Origin: an uncultured bacterium | GTDB lineage: Bacteria; Hydrogenedentota; Hydrogenedentia; Hydrogenedentales; CAITNO01 | Assembly (NCBI GenBank): GCA_937923585.1 | Contig: CALDSM010000376.1 | Coordinates: forward strand, 1 to 8,906 | Direction of reading: 5' to 3' | DNA: 8,906 nt | In this document: in pieces, positions 1-7,044 of the stretch | Layout: each line of letters opens with the position of its first letter | Position numbering within the stretch: the first letter of the stretch is position 1 | The notes under the pieces: model-generated | What the model was told of the DNA's origin: nothing | The model's input: only the letters and a program-made list of their open reading frames with translations | The model's database searches: none | Made by a program: the position numbers and the translations under genes

Positions 1-1321
1 CGCCGTCACCTTCGGGCTCCACCATGCCCACGCTGAACAGCCCCACGCCCAGCACCTTGAGCGTGTTGGAACGGGGTATGCCGCCAAACTCCGCGGCCGC
101 GCCCGCCGCGTTCATGCCCGCAATCACGCCTTCATGCCGCGCCGGGTCCCACAATCCGTACAGCACACCGTTGTGTTCCGCCCCGTCGCCTGCTGCGAAG
201 ATGTTCGGAACCGATGTGACCAGCCGTGCGTCCACCACGGCGCCCTGGTTTACCCTGAGCCCTGCCGCATTGGCAAGCCTGTTGTCCGGGCGCACCCCGG
301 TCGCAATCACCACGAGACCCGCCGAAATTGTCGTGCCGTCTGCGAGGCGGACCTGCTCCACACGGTCGGTGCCGGTTATGGCTTCCGTCTTGGCGTGATA
401 CACCACACGGATGCCCGCAGCCTCCACATAACGTGCCAGCACCCGGCCCGCGGCTTCATTCAGTTGCCGTTGCAGCAGCCAGCCGCCGTTTTCCAGCACC
501 GTCACCCGCACGCCGCGCTTTGCCAGCGCGCCCGCCGTCTCCAGGCCCAGAATGCCGCCGCCGATGCACACGCAGTCCGCGCCCGACTGCACCGCCGACA
601 GAATGCGTTTTGCATCCGCCACTGTGCGCAGCGCAACCACGCCGGGAAGCGTCGCGCCCGGGATGGGCGGGACGAACGGCTGCGCACCGCAGGCGAGAAT
701 CAGTTTGTCGTAAGCCAGCTTCGCCCCGTCTTTCAGCACGATCTCCGAGTCTTCCGGCAGCACGGAAGCGGCTTCCGTTCCACGCAGCAGCCGGATGCGG
801 TTGTCCGTATACCACGATTCGGGATGGATGGGCAGTGCTTCCTCGCCGACCTCACCCGCCAGATACCGCGTCAAATTGAGCCGGTAGTAGGGCAGTTCCG
901 GCTCCCCCGACACCAGCGTAATCTCGGCATTCGATGCGCTTTCCCGCGCCGCCTCTGCCGCCGACACACCCGCAATGCCGCCGCCGACGATGACCACGCG
1001 CACGGGTTTGTCCTGCACCGCGACCGGCGCGGCTTCATCATGAATCAGTTGAAACTGGTCCTTGTCCGCGCCGCATACCGGGCACTCGTCCGGCGGTTCA
1101 TCGCCCTCATGGATATAGCCGCAGACCTGGCATTTCCAACGCTTCGGCCGCACTGCCGGTGCCGACGGCACAACCGGCGCCGCGGGAACCGCCGCGGCCT
1201 GCGCTTCAAACTCCGAACCGTCCGCCCCGCACACGAGGCATTCGTCCGGCGGTTCCGCCCCCTGATGCACATAACCGCACACCAGACACACCCACACATG
1301 ATTGGCTCCGTTGCCCAACAT
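1..1321 (-). CDS. FAD/NAD(P)H-dependent oxidoreductase with two N-terminal rubredoxin-like domains (partial, 3' end beyond window)
   Basis: Seen: 440 codons from ATG at 1321 leftwards with no stop before the window edge. An AGAGGAG ribosome site (1328-1334) sits 6 nt upstream and fixes the start. Residues 10-38 and 62-90 are two copies of a compact iron-binding module, each CxxC-x12-CxxC (Cys12/15/28/31 and Cys64/67/80/83) with the W-x-C-x-V-C-G-Y pattern, joined by an Ala/Pro/Val linker (40-60). Then comes a two-dinucleotide-fold flavoprotein: FAD GxGxxG at 113-118 (GGGIAG), NAD(P) GGGILG at 254-259, a conserved TGxRP (341-345), and the second FAD motif around 374-380 (IFAAGDG). There is no CxxxxC redox disulfide, unlike disulfide reductases. 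Known: NADH:rubredoxin oxidoreductases and nitrite-reductase-type flavoproteins pass electrons from NAD(P)H via FAD to rubredoxin, often for O2 or peroxide reduction in anaerobes. Inferred: a self-contained cytoplasmic electron-transfer fusion. The x12 spacing is that of the rubrerythrin C-terminal module, not classical rubredoxin. The partner acceptor is unknown. Confidence 0.93.
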   Translation of the reverse strand, partial: MLGNGANHVWVCLVCGYVHQGAEPPDECLVCGADGSEFEAQAAAVPAAPVVPSAPAVRPKRWKCQVCGYIHEGDEPPDECPVCGADKDQFQLIHDEAAPVAVQDKPVRVVIVGGGIAGVSAAEAARESASNAEITLVSGEPELPYYRLNLTRYLAGEVGEEALPIHPESWYTDNRIRLLRGTEAASVLPEDSEIVLKDGAKLAYDKLILACGAQPFVPPIPGATLPGVVALRTVADAKRILSAVQSGADCVCIGGGILGLETAGALAKRGVRVTVLENGGWLLQRQLNEAAGRVLARYVEAAGIRVVYHAKTEAITGTDRVEQVRLADGTTISAGLVVIATGVRPDNRLANAAGLRVNQGAVVDARLVTSVPNIFAAGDGAEHNGVLYGLWDPARHEGVIAGMNAAGAAAEFGGIPRSNTLKVLGVGLFSVGMVEPEGDG

Positions 1322-1400
1322 GAAATTCTCCTCTTATCCATGCATGCGGCGGTTAGCCCACGCATTCCTTACACAACAAGAGCATAGCATAAGGCATCAC

Positions 1401-1466
1401 GCACCCGGTGCATGCGCAACATTTCTTGGCAGAAATCACACCCATCACCGTGATAAGGTTGTAACC
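1401..1466. promoter_or_regulatory. Cluster of four short dyad symmetries in the divergent intergenic region
   Basis: The 237 bp between the two divergent starts (1322-1558) hold no gene. Within 66 bp there are four perfect small inverted repeats: GCACC-C-GGTGC (1401-1411), ATTTCT-TGGC-AGAAAT (1421-1436), ATCAC-C-GTGAT (1444-1454) and GGTT-GT-AACC (1457-1466). They differ in sequence, so they are not copies of one operator. ATTTCT-TGGC-AGAAAT is the best operator candidate by length and AT content. No convincing -35/-10 pair was found on either strand. A TATGCTATGCT run in the minus-strand sense (1382-1392) is the best -10-like sequence for the oxidoreductase, but it lacks a correctly spaced -35. 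That some of these bind regulators is inference. Confidence 0.35.
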
Positions 1467-1544
1467 GGACAGCACAACGAGCCCACTCCAGAAAGCGACC
1501 CTTTCGGCTCCTTTCGTCGCAATGGTCCCTTTCCGGAATGTCCC

Positions 1545-1550
1545 AAAGGA
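1545..1550 (+). promoter_or_regulatory. Ribosome binding site that decides the esterase start
   Basis: AAAGGA lies 8 nt before ATG 1559. It selects this ATG over the in-frame ATG at 1538, which has no purine-rich site before it and would put seven residues, including Asn and Cys, ahead of the basic n-region of the signal peptide. CCTTT at 1528-1532 could pair with AAAGG at 1545-1549 across a 12-nt loop, which would be a weak mRNA hairpin over this site. Confidence 0.7.
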
Positions 1551-1558
1551 ATTGCCCC

Positions 1559-2506
1559 ATGAAACGCCGTTATGCCCTGCGCCTCACGCTTCTGCTCCTG
1601 CCCCTCAGCCCATTGCTGCTGCTGACAGGTTGCCTGACCTTTGCCAAGAGCGGGCGCGAACACATTTCATGGGAGAATCGCGACCGTGAATACCGCGTCC
1701 ACGTGCCGCCGTCTTATGACGACAAGACGTCGGTGCCGCTGGTGGTGGCGCTGCACGGGGCGGGGATGACACTATCGCTGATGGCTTACCTGACCGGGTT
1801 CAACACGCTTGCAGACCGCGAGGGCTTCATCGTGGTCTATCCCAAAGGCACCAACAAGAAATGGAGTTCGGGTGTTAATCTGCCGGACTTCCCGGGCTAC
1901 GACACGCCGGTGGACGATGTGGGCCTTGTGGGCCGCATCGTCTCCGAGATGGAACGCAACTACCGCATTGACCCGCGCCGCATCTATGTCACCGGCGTGT
2001 CCAACGGCGGCATGCTGAGCCATTTGGTTGCGTGCCGGTTTTCGCGGCGTATCGCCGCCGCCGCGCCTGTTATCGGCACCATCTCCGAAAAGTCCCTGCC
2101 CGACTGCAAACCTGAGGCGCCCGTGCCCATGCTCATGATTAACGGGACGGATGATCCGATTGTCTTCTGGAAGGGCGGTCCGCTCTTCAACAACGACCAG
2201 GCGCGCATCCTTCCCGTCAGTACCGTCGTTGATTTCTGGCTCAGGAACAACGGCTGCGGCCCGCAGCCCGAAACGGTGCAACTGCCGCACCACGGCTCAC
2301 AATGCGGCACGCGCACCCGAATTGACCGCTACCACGGCCCCACTGCCCGAAGCGACGTGACTCTTTATGCTGTCGAACGCGGCGGGCACACCTGGCCCGG
2401 CGGGCCGCTGATTCAGAAGCAATGGGCCTTGGGTCGTGCCAGTCGCGACTTCAAGGCTGCTGAGGTCATTTGGCAGTTCTTCAAGGAGCATGCCAGGGGA
2501 GACTAG
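1559..2506 (+). CDS. Lipoprotein alpha/beta-hydrolase, PHB depolymerase / feruloyl esterase (LpqC-like) family
   Basis: Seen: 315 residues. A basic n-region (MKRR), a very leucine-rich core (7-22) and the lipobox L-T-G-C give a type II signal peptide with Cys25 as the lipidated residue. Leu at +2 would not retain it in the inner membrane under the E. coli Lol rule. The hydrolase fold follows: VVALHGAG oxyanion-hole strand (62-69), nucleophile elbow GVSNG with Ser148, MINGTDDP with Asp199 as the likely acid, and GGHTWPGG with His277. The YVTGVSNGGM context and the GHTWPGG ending are typical of the secreted polyhydroxybutyrate depolymerase/feruloyl esterase family. Cys183, Cys233 and Cys249 could form a periplasmic disulfide. 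Known: the family cleaves short ester bonds in polyesters or feruloylated sugars; the substrate cannot be read from sequence. Inferred: a cell-envelope-anchored, outward-acting esterase. It is monocistronic, divergent from the oxidoreductase and convergent with the efflux operon. Confidence 0.92.
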   Translation: MKRRYALRLTLLLLPLSPLLLLTGCLTFAKSGREHISWENRDREYRVHVPPSYDDKTSVPLVVALHGAGMTLSLMAYLTGFNTLADREGFIVVYPKGTNKKWSSGVNLPDFPGYDTPVDDVGLVGRIVSEMERNYRIDPRRIYVTGVSNGGMLSHLVACRFSRRIAAAAPVIGTISEKSLPDCKPEAPVPMLMINGTDDPIVFWKGGPLFNNDQARILPVSTVVDFWLRNNGCGPQPETVQLPHHGSQCGTRTRIDRYHGPTARSDVTLYAVERGGHTWPGGPLIQKQWALGRASRDFKAAEVIWQFFKEHARGD

Positions 2507-2519
2507 CGGACAGAACCAG

Positions 2520-2621
2520 CCACGTCATTGCGAGCGAAGCGAAGCAATCTCTTGGATACACACCCTGAACCTCGGGCCATACCGAGCAAGAGATTGCTTC
2601 GCTTCGCTCGCAATGACGTGG
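2520..2621. repeat. Perfect 35-bp inverted repeat (hairpin element) between convergent genes
   Basis: Seen: the arms at 2520-2554 and 2587-2621 are exact reverse complements over 35 bp, separated by 32 nt. The loop itself carries a 5-bp hairpin, CTCGG (2571-2575) and CCGAG (2582-2586). The arm contains the phased motif GCGAGCGAAGCGAAGC. The element starts 13 nt after the esterase stop and ends 44 nt before the permease stop, so it fills the convergent gap. There is no T-tract on either side, and no clear target-site duplication or transposase. Known, from memory: repeats with nearly this arm sequence are dispersed in many unrelated bacterial genomes and yield spurious translations such as HCERSEAIS and RDCFASLAMT, both of which appear here. 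Inferred: a mobile palindromic (MITE/REP-like) element that may also act as a bidirectional terminator or 3'-end stabiliser for both transcripts. Confidence 0.9.
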
Positions 2622-2665
2622 TTGTGCCATTGGCGCTCTCGGCAAACGTCTTCATCATCTGCCTA

Positions 2666-5600
2666 CTATTCCGGCTGTGCCGGACTGAAGCGTGCCAGCC
2701 AGCGTACCGGCCGCGAGTTCACCAGGTCGTCAAACAGGGTGTACATCACCGGCGTCGCGATGAGCGTGAGCAGCAGCGCCAGCGTCTGGCCGCCGATGAT
2801 CACGCAACTGATCGTTTTGTTGGTCGCGGCACCGGTGCCGTTGGACACCAGCAGCGGGATCATGCCCGCCACGAAGGCCACCGTGGTCATCAGAATCGGG
2901 CGCAGCCGGTCGCGGTTGGCGTGCAGGACGGCTTCGCGCCGTTCCATGCCGTCGGCGCGCAACTGAATCGTGTGATCGATCTGCAGGATGGCGTTCTTCT
3001 TCACCACGGCAAAGAGCACCAGGATGCCGAGCAGGCTCAGGATGTTGAGTGACTGCCCGAAGAGGATCAGCGAGAAGAGGGCGAAGGGCAGCGTCAGCGG
3101 CAGTGAAATGAGGATGGTGATCGGGTGCAGGAAGGATTCAAACTGTGCGGCCAGCACCAGGTAGATGAAGAGGAAGGCCGTCACAAACACAATGATGTAC
3201 GCGGAGAACGCCTTCTTCATCTCCTTCGACTCGCCCGCCAGCGCGATCTTGTATTCCGGTCCCATCTTAAGTTCGGCCACGGTCTTGCCGATGGTGTCCA
3301 GCGCCCCCGCCTGTGACACGCCCGGCGACAGGTTCGCCAGCACCGTCACCTGCCGCGTCCGGTCCAGGCGGTTGATGCGCGACGGGCCCGTGCTGCGCGT
3401 GAATGTGGCCACGTCACCCAGCGGCACCGTGCCCCGCATCATCGTCGGAATGGAGACCATGGCCAGTTCGGAGATGTCGTTGCGGTACTGCGCCGCCGCC
3501 CGCACATGCACCTCGTACTGCTCTCCCTTCTCGCTGAAATCGGTCACCTTGTCGCCGGCCACCAGCAGTCGGAGCGTGTTGGCTATGTCCGCGATGGACA
3601 CGCCCAGGTCGGCCGCCTTCGCCCGGTCCACCGTCACGCCGTACTGCGGCTTGCCAATCACCAGCGTCGAATCCACGTCCACCGCGCCGGGATAGTTTTG
3701 AAGGCATTCCATGATCTTCTTGGAGTACTCCTCCAGTTTGGCCATGTCCGGCCCGCCCACGGTGTACTGGATCGCGGCCTGCGAGCCGCTGCCGGCAATC
3801 GCCGCAATGTGCGCCACGCTGGAGCGAAGATTCTCCTGGTCGTATTTGGGCATCACCTGTTTGCGGATATAGTCCATGATCTCTTCCTGGGCGAAACTCC
3901 GCTTCCACGGGTCAATCAGCTTTACAAACACCGCGCCCACGTTCGAGATGCGCTGTTCCGTGTCGGCCGTGCTGGTAACGGTGTATTTCACGCCCTCCAG
4001 TTTGCGCACGTCGCGCGCGATGCGCGCAAGAATCACCTGGGTCGCGTCGAGCGACGTGCCCTCCGGCGTGCGCACCTCGATGTTGAACTGCGACTGGTCG
4101 TCGTTGGCCATGAAGTTCTTCGGGATGATCCTGGCCTCGAAGGGAATCGCGGACAGCAGCGCGATCATGGTCAGCACCACCAACCACCGGTGCCGCAGCG
4201 CAAAGCCCAGCAGCCGCATGTAGCCGCCCTCAACAAAGCGGTACCCCCCCCGGTGCTTCGAGTCGCGCTTCTTCCTCTCCGGCACTGCGAAATCGCCCTC
4301 CGCGCCGCCGTCCGTTGCGACCGGCCGCAGCCAGCGCGACGCCAGCATGGGCGTGAGCGAAAAGCTCACCAGCATGCTGATCAGGATGGCCGAGCACATG
4401 GTGATGCCGAAGGACCACATGAACCGGCCGACAATCCCCTCCATGAACGCGATGGGCAGGAACACGGCGCACAGCGACAGCGTTATCGAAACGACCGCAA
4501 GGCCGATCTCCTTCGTGGCGTTTATCGCCGCCTCGCGGGGTTTCTGCCGCTTCTCCTCGATGAACCGGAAGATGTTCTCCAGCACCACGATCGCGTCGTC
4601 AATCACGATGCCCACCGACAGTGTCAGCGCGAGCAGCGTCAGCACGTTGAGCGTGAACCCCATGTATTTCATCATCGCAAAGGTGCCGATGATGGATGTG
4701 GGAATCGCCAGCGCCGATATGACGGTCGTGCGCGAATTCGCCAGGAACAGCAGCACGACCACCGCCGCCAGGATACTGCCCAGAATCAGGTGCTCCTGCA
4801 CCGAGTCCACCGCGTCCTGCACGAAGGTGGACTGGTCACGCACGATTTCGAGCCGGTAACCTTCCGGCAGCGGGATGTCTTTCAGCCGCTCCTTGACGTT
4901 TCGGACCACCTCGATGGTGTTGGTGCCCGACTGTTTGCGGATGTTCAGCAGCACCGCCGGGGTCTCATCCAGTTGCGCCAGACTGTCCGGCTGCTTGACG
5001 CCGTCCTCCACCTCGGCGACGTCCGACACGGTCACCACGTGCCCCATCCGGACCGTGACCGGGATTTGGCCCATCTCCTCGACCGTCTCCACGCGGCCCA
5101 GCGTGCGCAGCGTGGCCTCGTCGGGGCCGGCCGTCACCGTGCCGCCCGGAATCTGGATGTTCTGCATCTGCAGCGCGCGCGCAACGTCAATGATGGTGAG
5201 GCCGTGCGCGCGCAGCTTGAGCGGGTCCAGTTTTACGTTGATCTGGCGCGGCTGCCCGCCCACAATCATGGCCTGGCCCACGCCCGACACCGATTCCAAC
5301 TGCCGCCGCAACGTCTTGTCGGTGTATTCGGTGAGGTCCCTGACCGGGAAATCGCCGGAGATCGCCAATGACAGCACCGGCGACGCGTCCGGGTCCATCT
5401 TGGTGATCATGGGCTGTTTCACGCCTTCGGGAAGTTCGTTCAGGATTTGGTCAATCTTGTCCCGAACCTCCTGCCCGGCCACGTTCACGTCCTTCTCCAT
5501 GACGAACATGATGATGACCTGCGAAACGCCCTCGGCCGACACGGAGCGGAGTTCCTGGATGCCGCTGACCGTGTTCACGGCTTCCTCAATCTTGTCGCTG

Positions 5601-5791
5601 ATTTCCGTCTCCATCTCTTCCGGCGCCGTGCCCGGCCAGATGGTCGTCACCAGCACCACCGGAAAGTCCACCTTCGGAAACCAGTCCACGCCCATGCGCG
5701 TATAGCCGAAAATGCCGAACACGACCAGCACGAGCATCAGCACGGTGGCAAACACCGGCCGCCGCACGCAAATCTCAGCGAGTTTGTGCAT
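2666..5791 (-). CDS. RND efflux permease, HAE1/AcrB-MdtB type
   Basis: Seen: 1041 residues, the usual length for the family, in the expected two-fold architecture. TM1 is about 12-30, porter subdomains about 31-335, TM2-TM6 about 336-485, a basic cytoplasmic linker 488-525, TM7 about 533-552, a second porter region about 553-860, and TM8-TM12 about 862-1018. TM4 has the proton-relay pair Asp398-Asp399 (VGIVIDDAIVVLEN). TM10 has KKNAIL with Lys932, matching the AcrB Lys940 position. Known: these trimeric proton antiporters expel drugs, bile salts or toxic lipophiles through an adaptor and an outer-membrane channel. It is the last gene of the operon. Its ATG overlaps the adaptor stop (TAATG), with AAGGTG (5797-5802) 5 nt upstream, so translation is probably coupled. 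Odd: a G8 run in the linker (4244-4251). The substrate is unknown, and no TolC-type gene is adjacent. Confidence 0.97.
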   Translation of the reverse strand: MHKLAEICVRRPVFATVLMLVLVVFGIFGYTRMGVDWFPKVDFPVVLVTTIWPGTAPEEMETEISDKIEEAVNTVSGIQELRSVSAEGVSQVIIMFVMEKDVNVAGQEVRDKIDQILNELPEGVKQPMITKMDPDASPVLSLAISGDFPVRDLTEYTDKTLRRQLESVSGVGQAMIVGGQPRQINVKLDPLKLRAHGLTIIDVARALQMQNIQIPGGTVTAGPDEATLRTLGRVETVEEMGQIPVTVRMGHVVTVSDVAEVEDGVKQPDSLAQLDETPAVLLNIRKQSGTNTIEVVRNVKERLKDIPLPEGYRLEIVRDQSTFVQDAVDSVQEHLILGSILAAVVVLLFLANSRTTVISALAIPTSIIGTFAMMKYMGFTLNVLTLLALTLSVGIVIDDAIVVLENIFRFIEEKRQKPREAAINATKEIGLAVVSITLSLCAVFLPIAFMEGIVGRFMWSFGITMCSAILISMLVSFSLTPMLASRWLRPVATDGGAEGDFAVPERKKRDSKHRGGYRFVEGGYMRLLGFALRHRWLVVLTMIALLSAIPFEARIIPKNFMANDDQSQFNIEVRTPEGTSLDATQVILARIARDVRKLEGVKYTVTSTADTEQRISNVGAVFVKLIDPWKRSFAQEEIMDYIRKQVMPKYDQENLRSSVAHIAAIAGSGSQAAIQYTVGGPDMAKLEEYSKKIMECLQNYPGAVDVDSTLVIGKPQYGVTVDRAKAADLGVSIADIANTLRLLVAGDKVTDFSEKGEQYEVHVRAAAQYRNDISELAMVSIPTMMRGTVPLGDVATFTRSTGPSRINRLDRTRQVTVLANLSPGVSQAGALDTIGKTVAELKMGPEYKIALAGESKEMKKAFSAYIIVFVTAFLFIYLVLAAQFESFLHPITILISLPLTLPFALFSLILFGQSLNILSLLGILVLFAVVKKNAILQIDHTIQLRADGMERREAVLHANRDRLRPILMTTVAFVAGMIPLLVSNGTGAATNKTISCVIIGGQTLALLLTLIATPVMYTLFDDLVNSRPVRWLARFSPAQPE

Positions 5792-7044
5792 TACGACACC
5801 TTGTCCCCGTCATGGACGCGTTCGGGTGCCGTGATCACGGTCTCATTCCCTGAAAGCCCCCCGGCAATCTCAATCTTGCCGTCCCTGGCCTCGCCCGTCA
5901 TGACAATCTGCTCGCGCGCCACGCCGTCCAGCACGATGAAGACCTTGGAGATGTCGCCGTCTTTCATCACCGCCGACAGGGGAACCAGCAGCCGTTTGCT
6001 CTTTTCCGGCAGCGCCACCTCGGCTGACGCGAAGGTGCCGGGGCGCAGCACATGGTCCGGATTGGGCACCATGGCCTCCACCGTCATCGAGCGCGAGTTG
6101 CTCTCCACCGACGGGCCGACAAACCGTATTTCGCCCGTGAAAGTGCGGTCCGGCAGTCCGTCCACCCTGAAACTCACCGTTTGTCCCGGCGTTATCTGGC
6201 CCACGCTCTGCTGCGGCACCGTGAGCACGAGGCGGAGCGGGTCCAGTTTGATCAGCGTGGCCACGGCCGCGCCCTTGCCCATGGGACTGGGCGACACCCG
6301 TTCGCCCACGTTGATCAGCCGCTCGGCCACATACCCGCTGAACGGTGCCCGGATGGAGGTGTCTGCAAGCGCCTTGCGCAGCGCGTCCAGTTTGGTCTGC
6401 GCCGTGAGATAGCTCTGGTGCAACTGGCTCATTTGCAGGCGCGCCTGCTCGTAGCGCTGCGCCGCGCTGTCGCACTCGAACATCACGCGGTCATAGTCCG
6501 CCTTCGGTAGCACGTCCTGCTCGTACAGCTTCATGAACCGTTCCAGATTCACCCGCGCCAGGTTCAGCGCCGCCTTGGCCATTCTTACCTCGGGCTGGTT
6601 CTCCACGTTGTACGGGGCCTTGTCGTCCTTGATGCCCAGCCGCACCTTCAGTTCCTGGAGACCGGCCAGCCCCTGATCCAGCATGTTCTGCACGTCCGTC
6701 GGGTCCACCTGCACCAGGATGTCGCCCTCTTTGACCAGGCTGCCGCGCTCGACGAACACCTTCTGCACGATCCCGTTGGTGTTGCTCGCCACCTCCGACT
6801 TCTCATCGGCTGCAAGCGCGCCCGTCAGGCGCAGCGTGGATTCGCGCTCGGAAGACTCGACCGGCGCCGTGGGCACGGCCGCTTTTGGCTTGTCCTCGGC
6901 GGCGGCGGTTTCCGGTTTCAGCGTGCCGAGCGCGGGCTTCTCGTCCGCGCGGACTTTGACCACGTCCGCCGGACCGATCAACAGCATGCCGCCGCACAAA
7001 AAAGCGCCAGCGGCCAGGAGGGGGAGGAGTTTTGCGCGTTTCAT
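5791..7044 (-). CDS. RND efflux periplasmic adaptor (membrane fusion protein, HlyD/AcrA family)
   Basis: Seen: 417 residues. A basic start (MKRAK) and a hydrophobic core (7-24) form an N-terminal membrane segment or signal peptide, with a possible cleavage after VRA (31-33). No lipobox precedes Cys17, so it is unlikely to be a lipoprotein, unlike AcrA. An Ala/Pro/Lys-rich spacer (40-62) leads to the first lipoyl half-motif (about 84-116), an alpha-helical coiled-coil hairpin (about 117-225, with a break near 139-150), the second lipoyl half (IRAPFSGYV, 231-239), a beta-barrel (about 265-345) and a membrane-proximal domain with RLLVPLSAV (351-359). Known: such adaptors bridge the RND permease and a TolC-family channel in the periplasm. 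The ATG overlaps the TetR stop by 4 nt (ATGA), with AAAGGAG (7052-7058) 7 nt upstream inside the regulator gene. Its own stop overlaps the permease start. Inferred: the adaptor for the adjacent permease. Confidence 0.96.
   Translation of the reverse strand: MKRAKLLPLLAAGAFLCGGMLLIGPADVVKVRADEKPALGTLKPETAAAEDKPKAAVPTAPVESSERESTLRLTGALAADEKSEVASNTNGIVQKVFVERGSLVKEGDILVQVDPTDVQNMLDQGLAGLQELKVRLGIKDDKAPYNVENQPEVRMAKAALNLARVNLERFMKLYEQDVLPKADYDRVMFECDSAAQRYEQARLQMSQLHQSYLTAQTKLDALRKALADTSIRAPFSGYVAERLINVGERVSPSPMGKGAAVATLIKLDPLRLVLTVPQQSVGQITPGQTVSFRVDGLPDRTFTGEIRFVGPSVESNSRSMTVEAMVPNPDHVLRPGTFASAEVALPEKSKRLLVPLSAVMKDGDISKVFIVLDGVAREQIVMTGEARDGKIEIAGGLSGNETVITAPERVHDGDKVS

Noticed and set aside
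134..1387. 417-codon open frame on the plus strand opposite the flavoprotein
   Set aside because: It is a His/Arg-rich shadow of the oxidoreductase with no recognisable motif. The minus-strand frame has the rubredoxin-like modules and both dinucleotide motifs.
1382..1419. TTGCGC plus TATGCT as a minus-strand promoter for the oxidoreductase
   Set aside because: Both hexamers are present but 22 nt apart, too far for a sigma-70 promoter, and no better -35 sits 16-18 nt from either TATGCT.
2670..2684. TCCGGC-TGT-GCCGGA hairpin at the end of the permease gene as an intrinsic terminator
   Set aside because: It lies inside the coding sequence just before the stop codon, has only a 6-bp stem and is not followed by a T-tract in the direction of transcription.
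2436..3052. Two plus-strand open frames crossing the inverted repeat
   Set aside because: They consist of the translated repeat arms (HCERSEAIS, RDCFASLAMT), the end of the esterase in another frame and antisense permease. They are typical spurious ORFs over this repeat type.
3506..5371. 621-codon open frame on the plus strand opposite the RND permease
   Set aside because: It lies wholly antisense to a gene with intact motifs, its translation is rich in His, Arg, Gln and Asp with no domain or hydrophobic pattern, and such long shadows are expected in GC-rich DNA.
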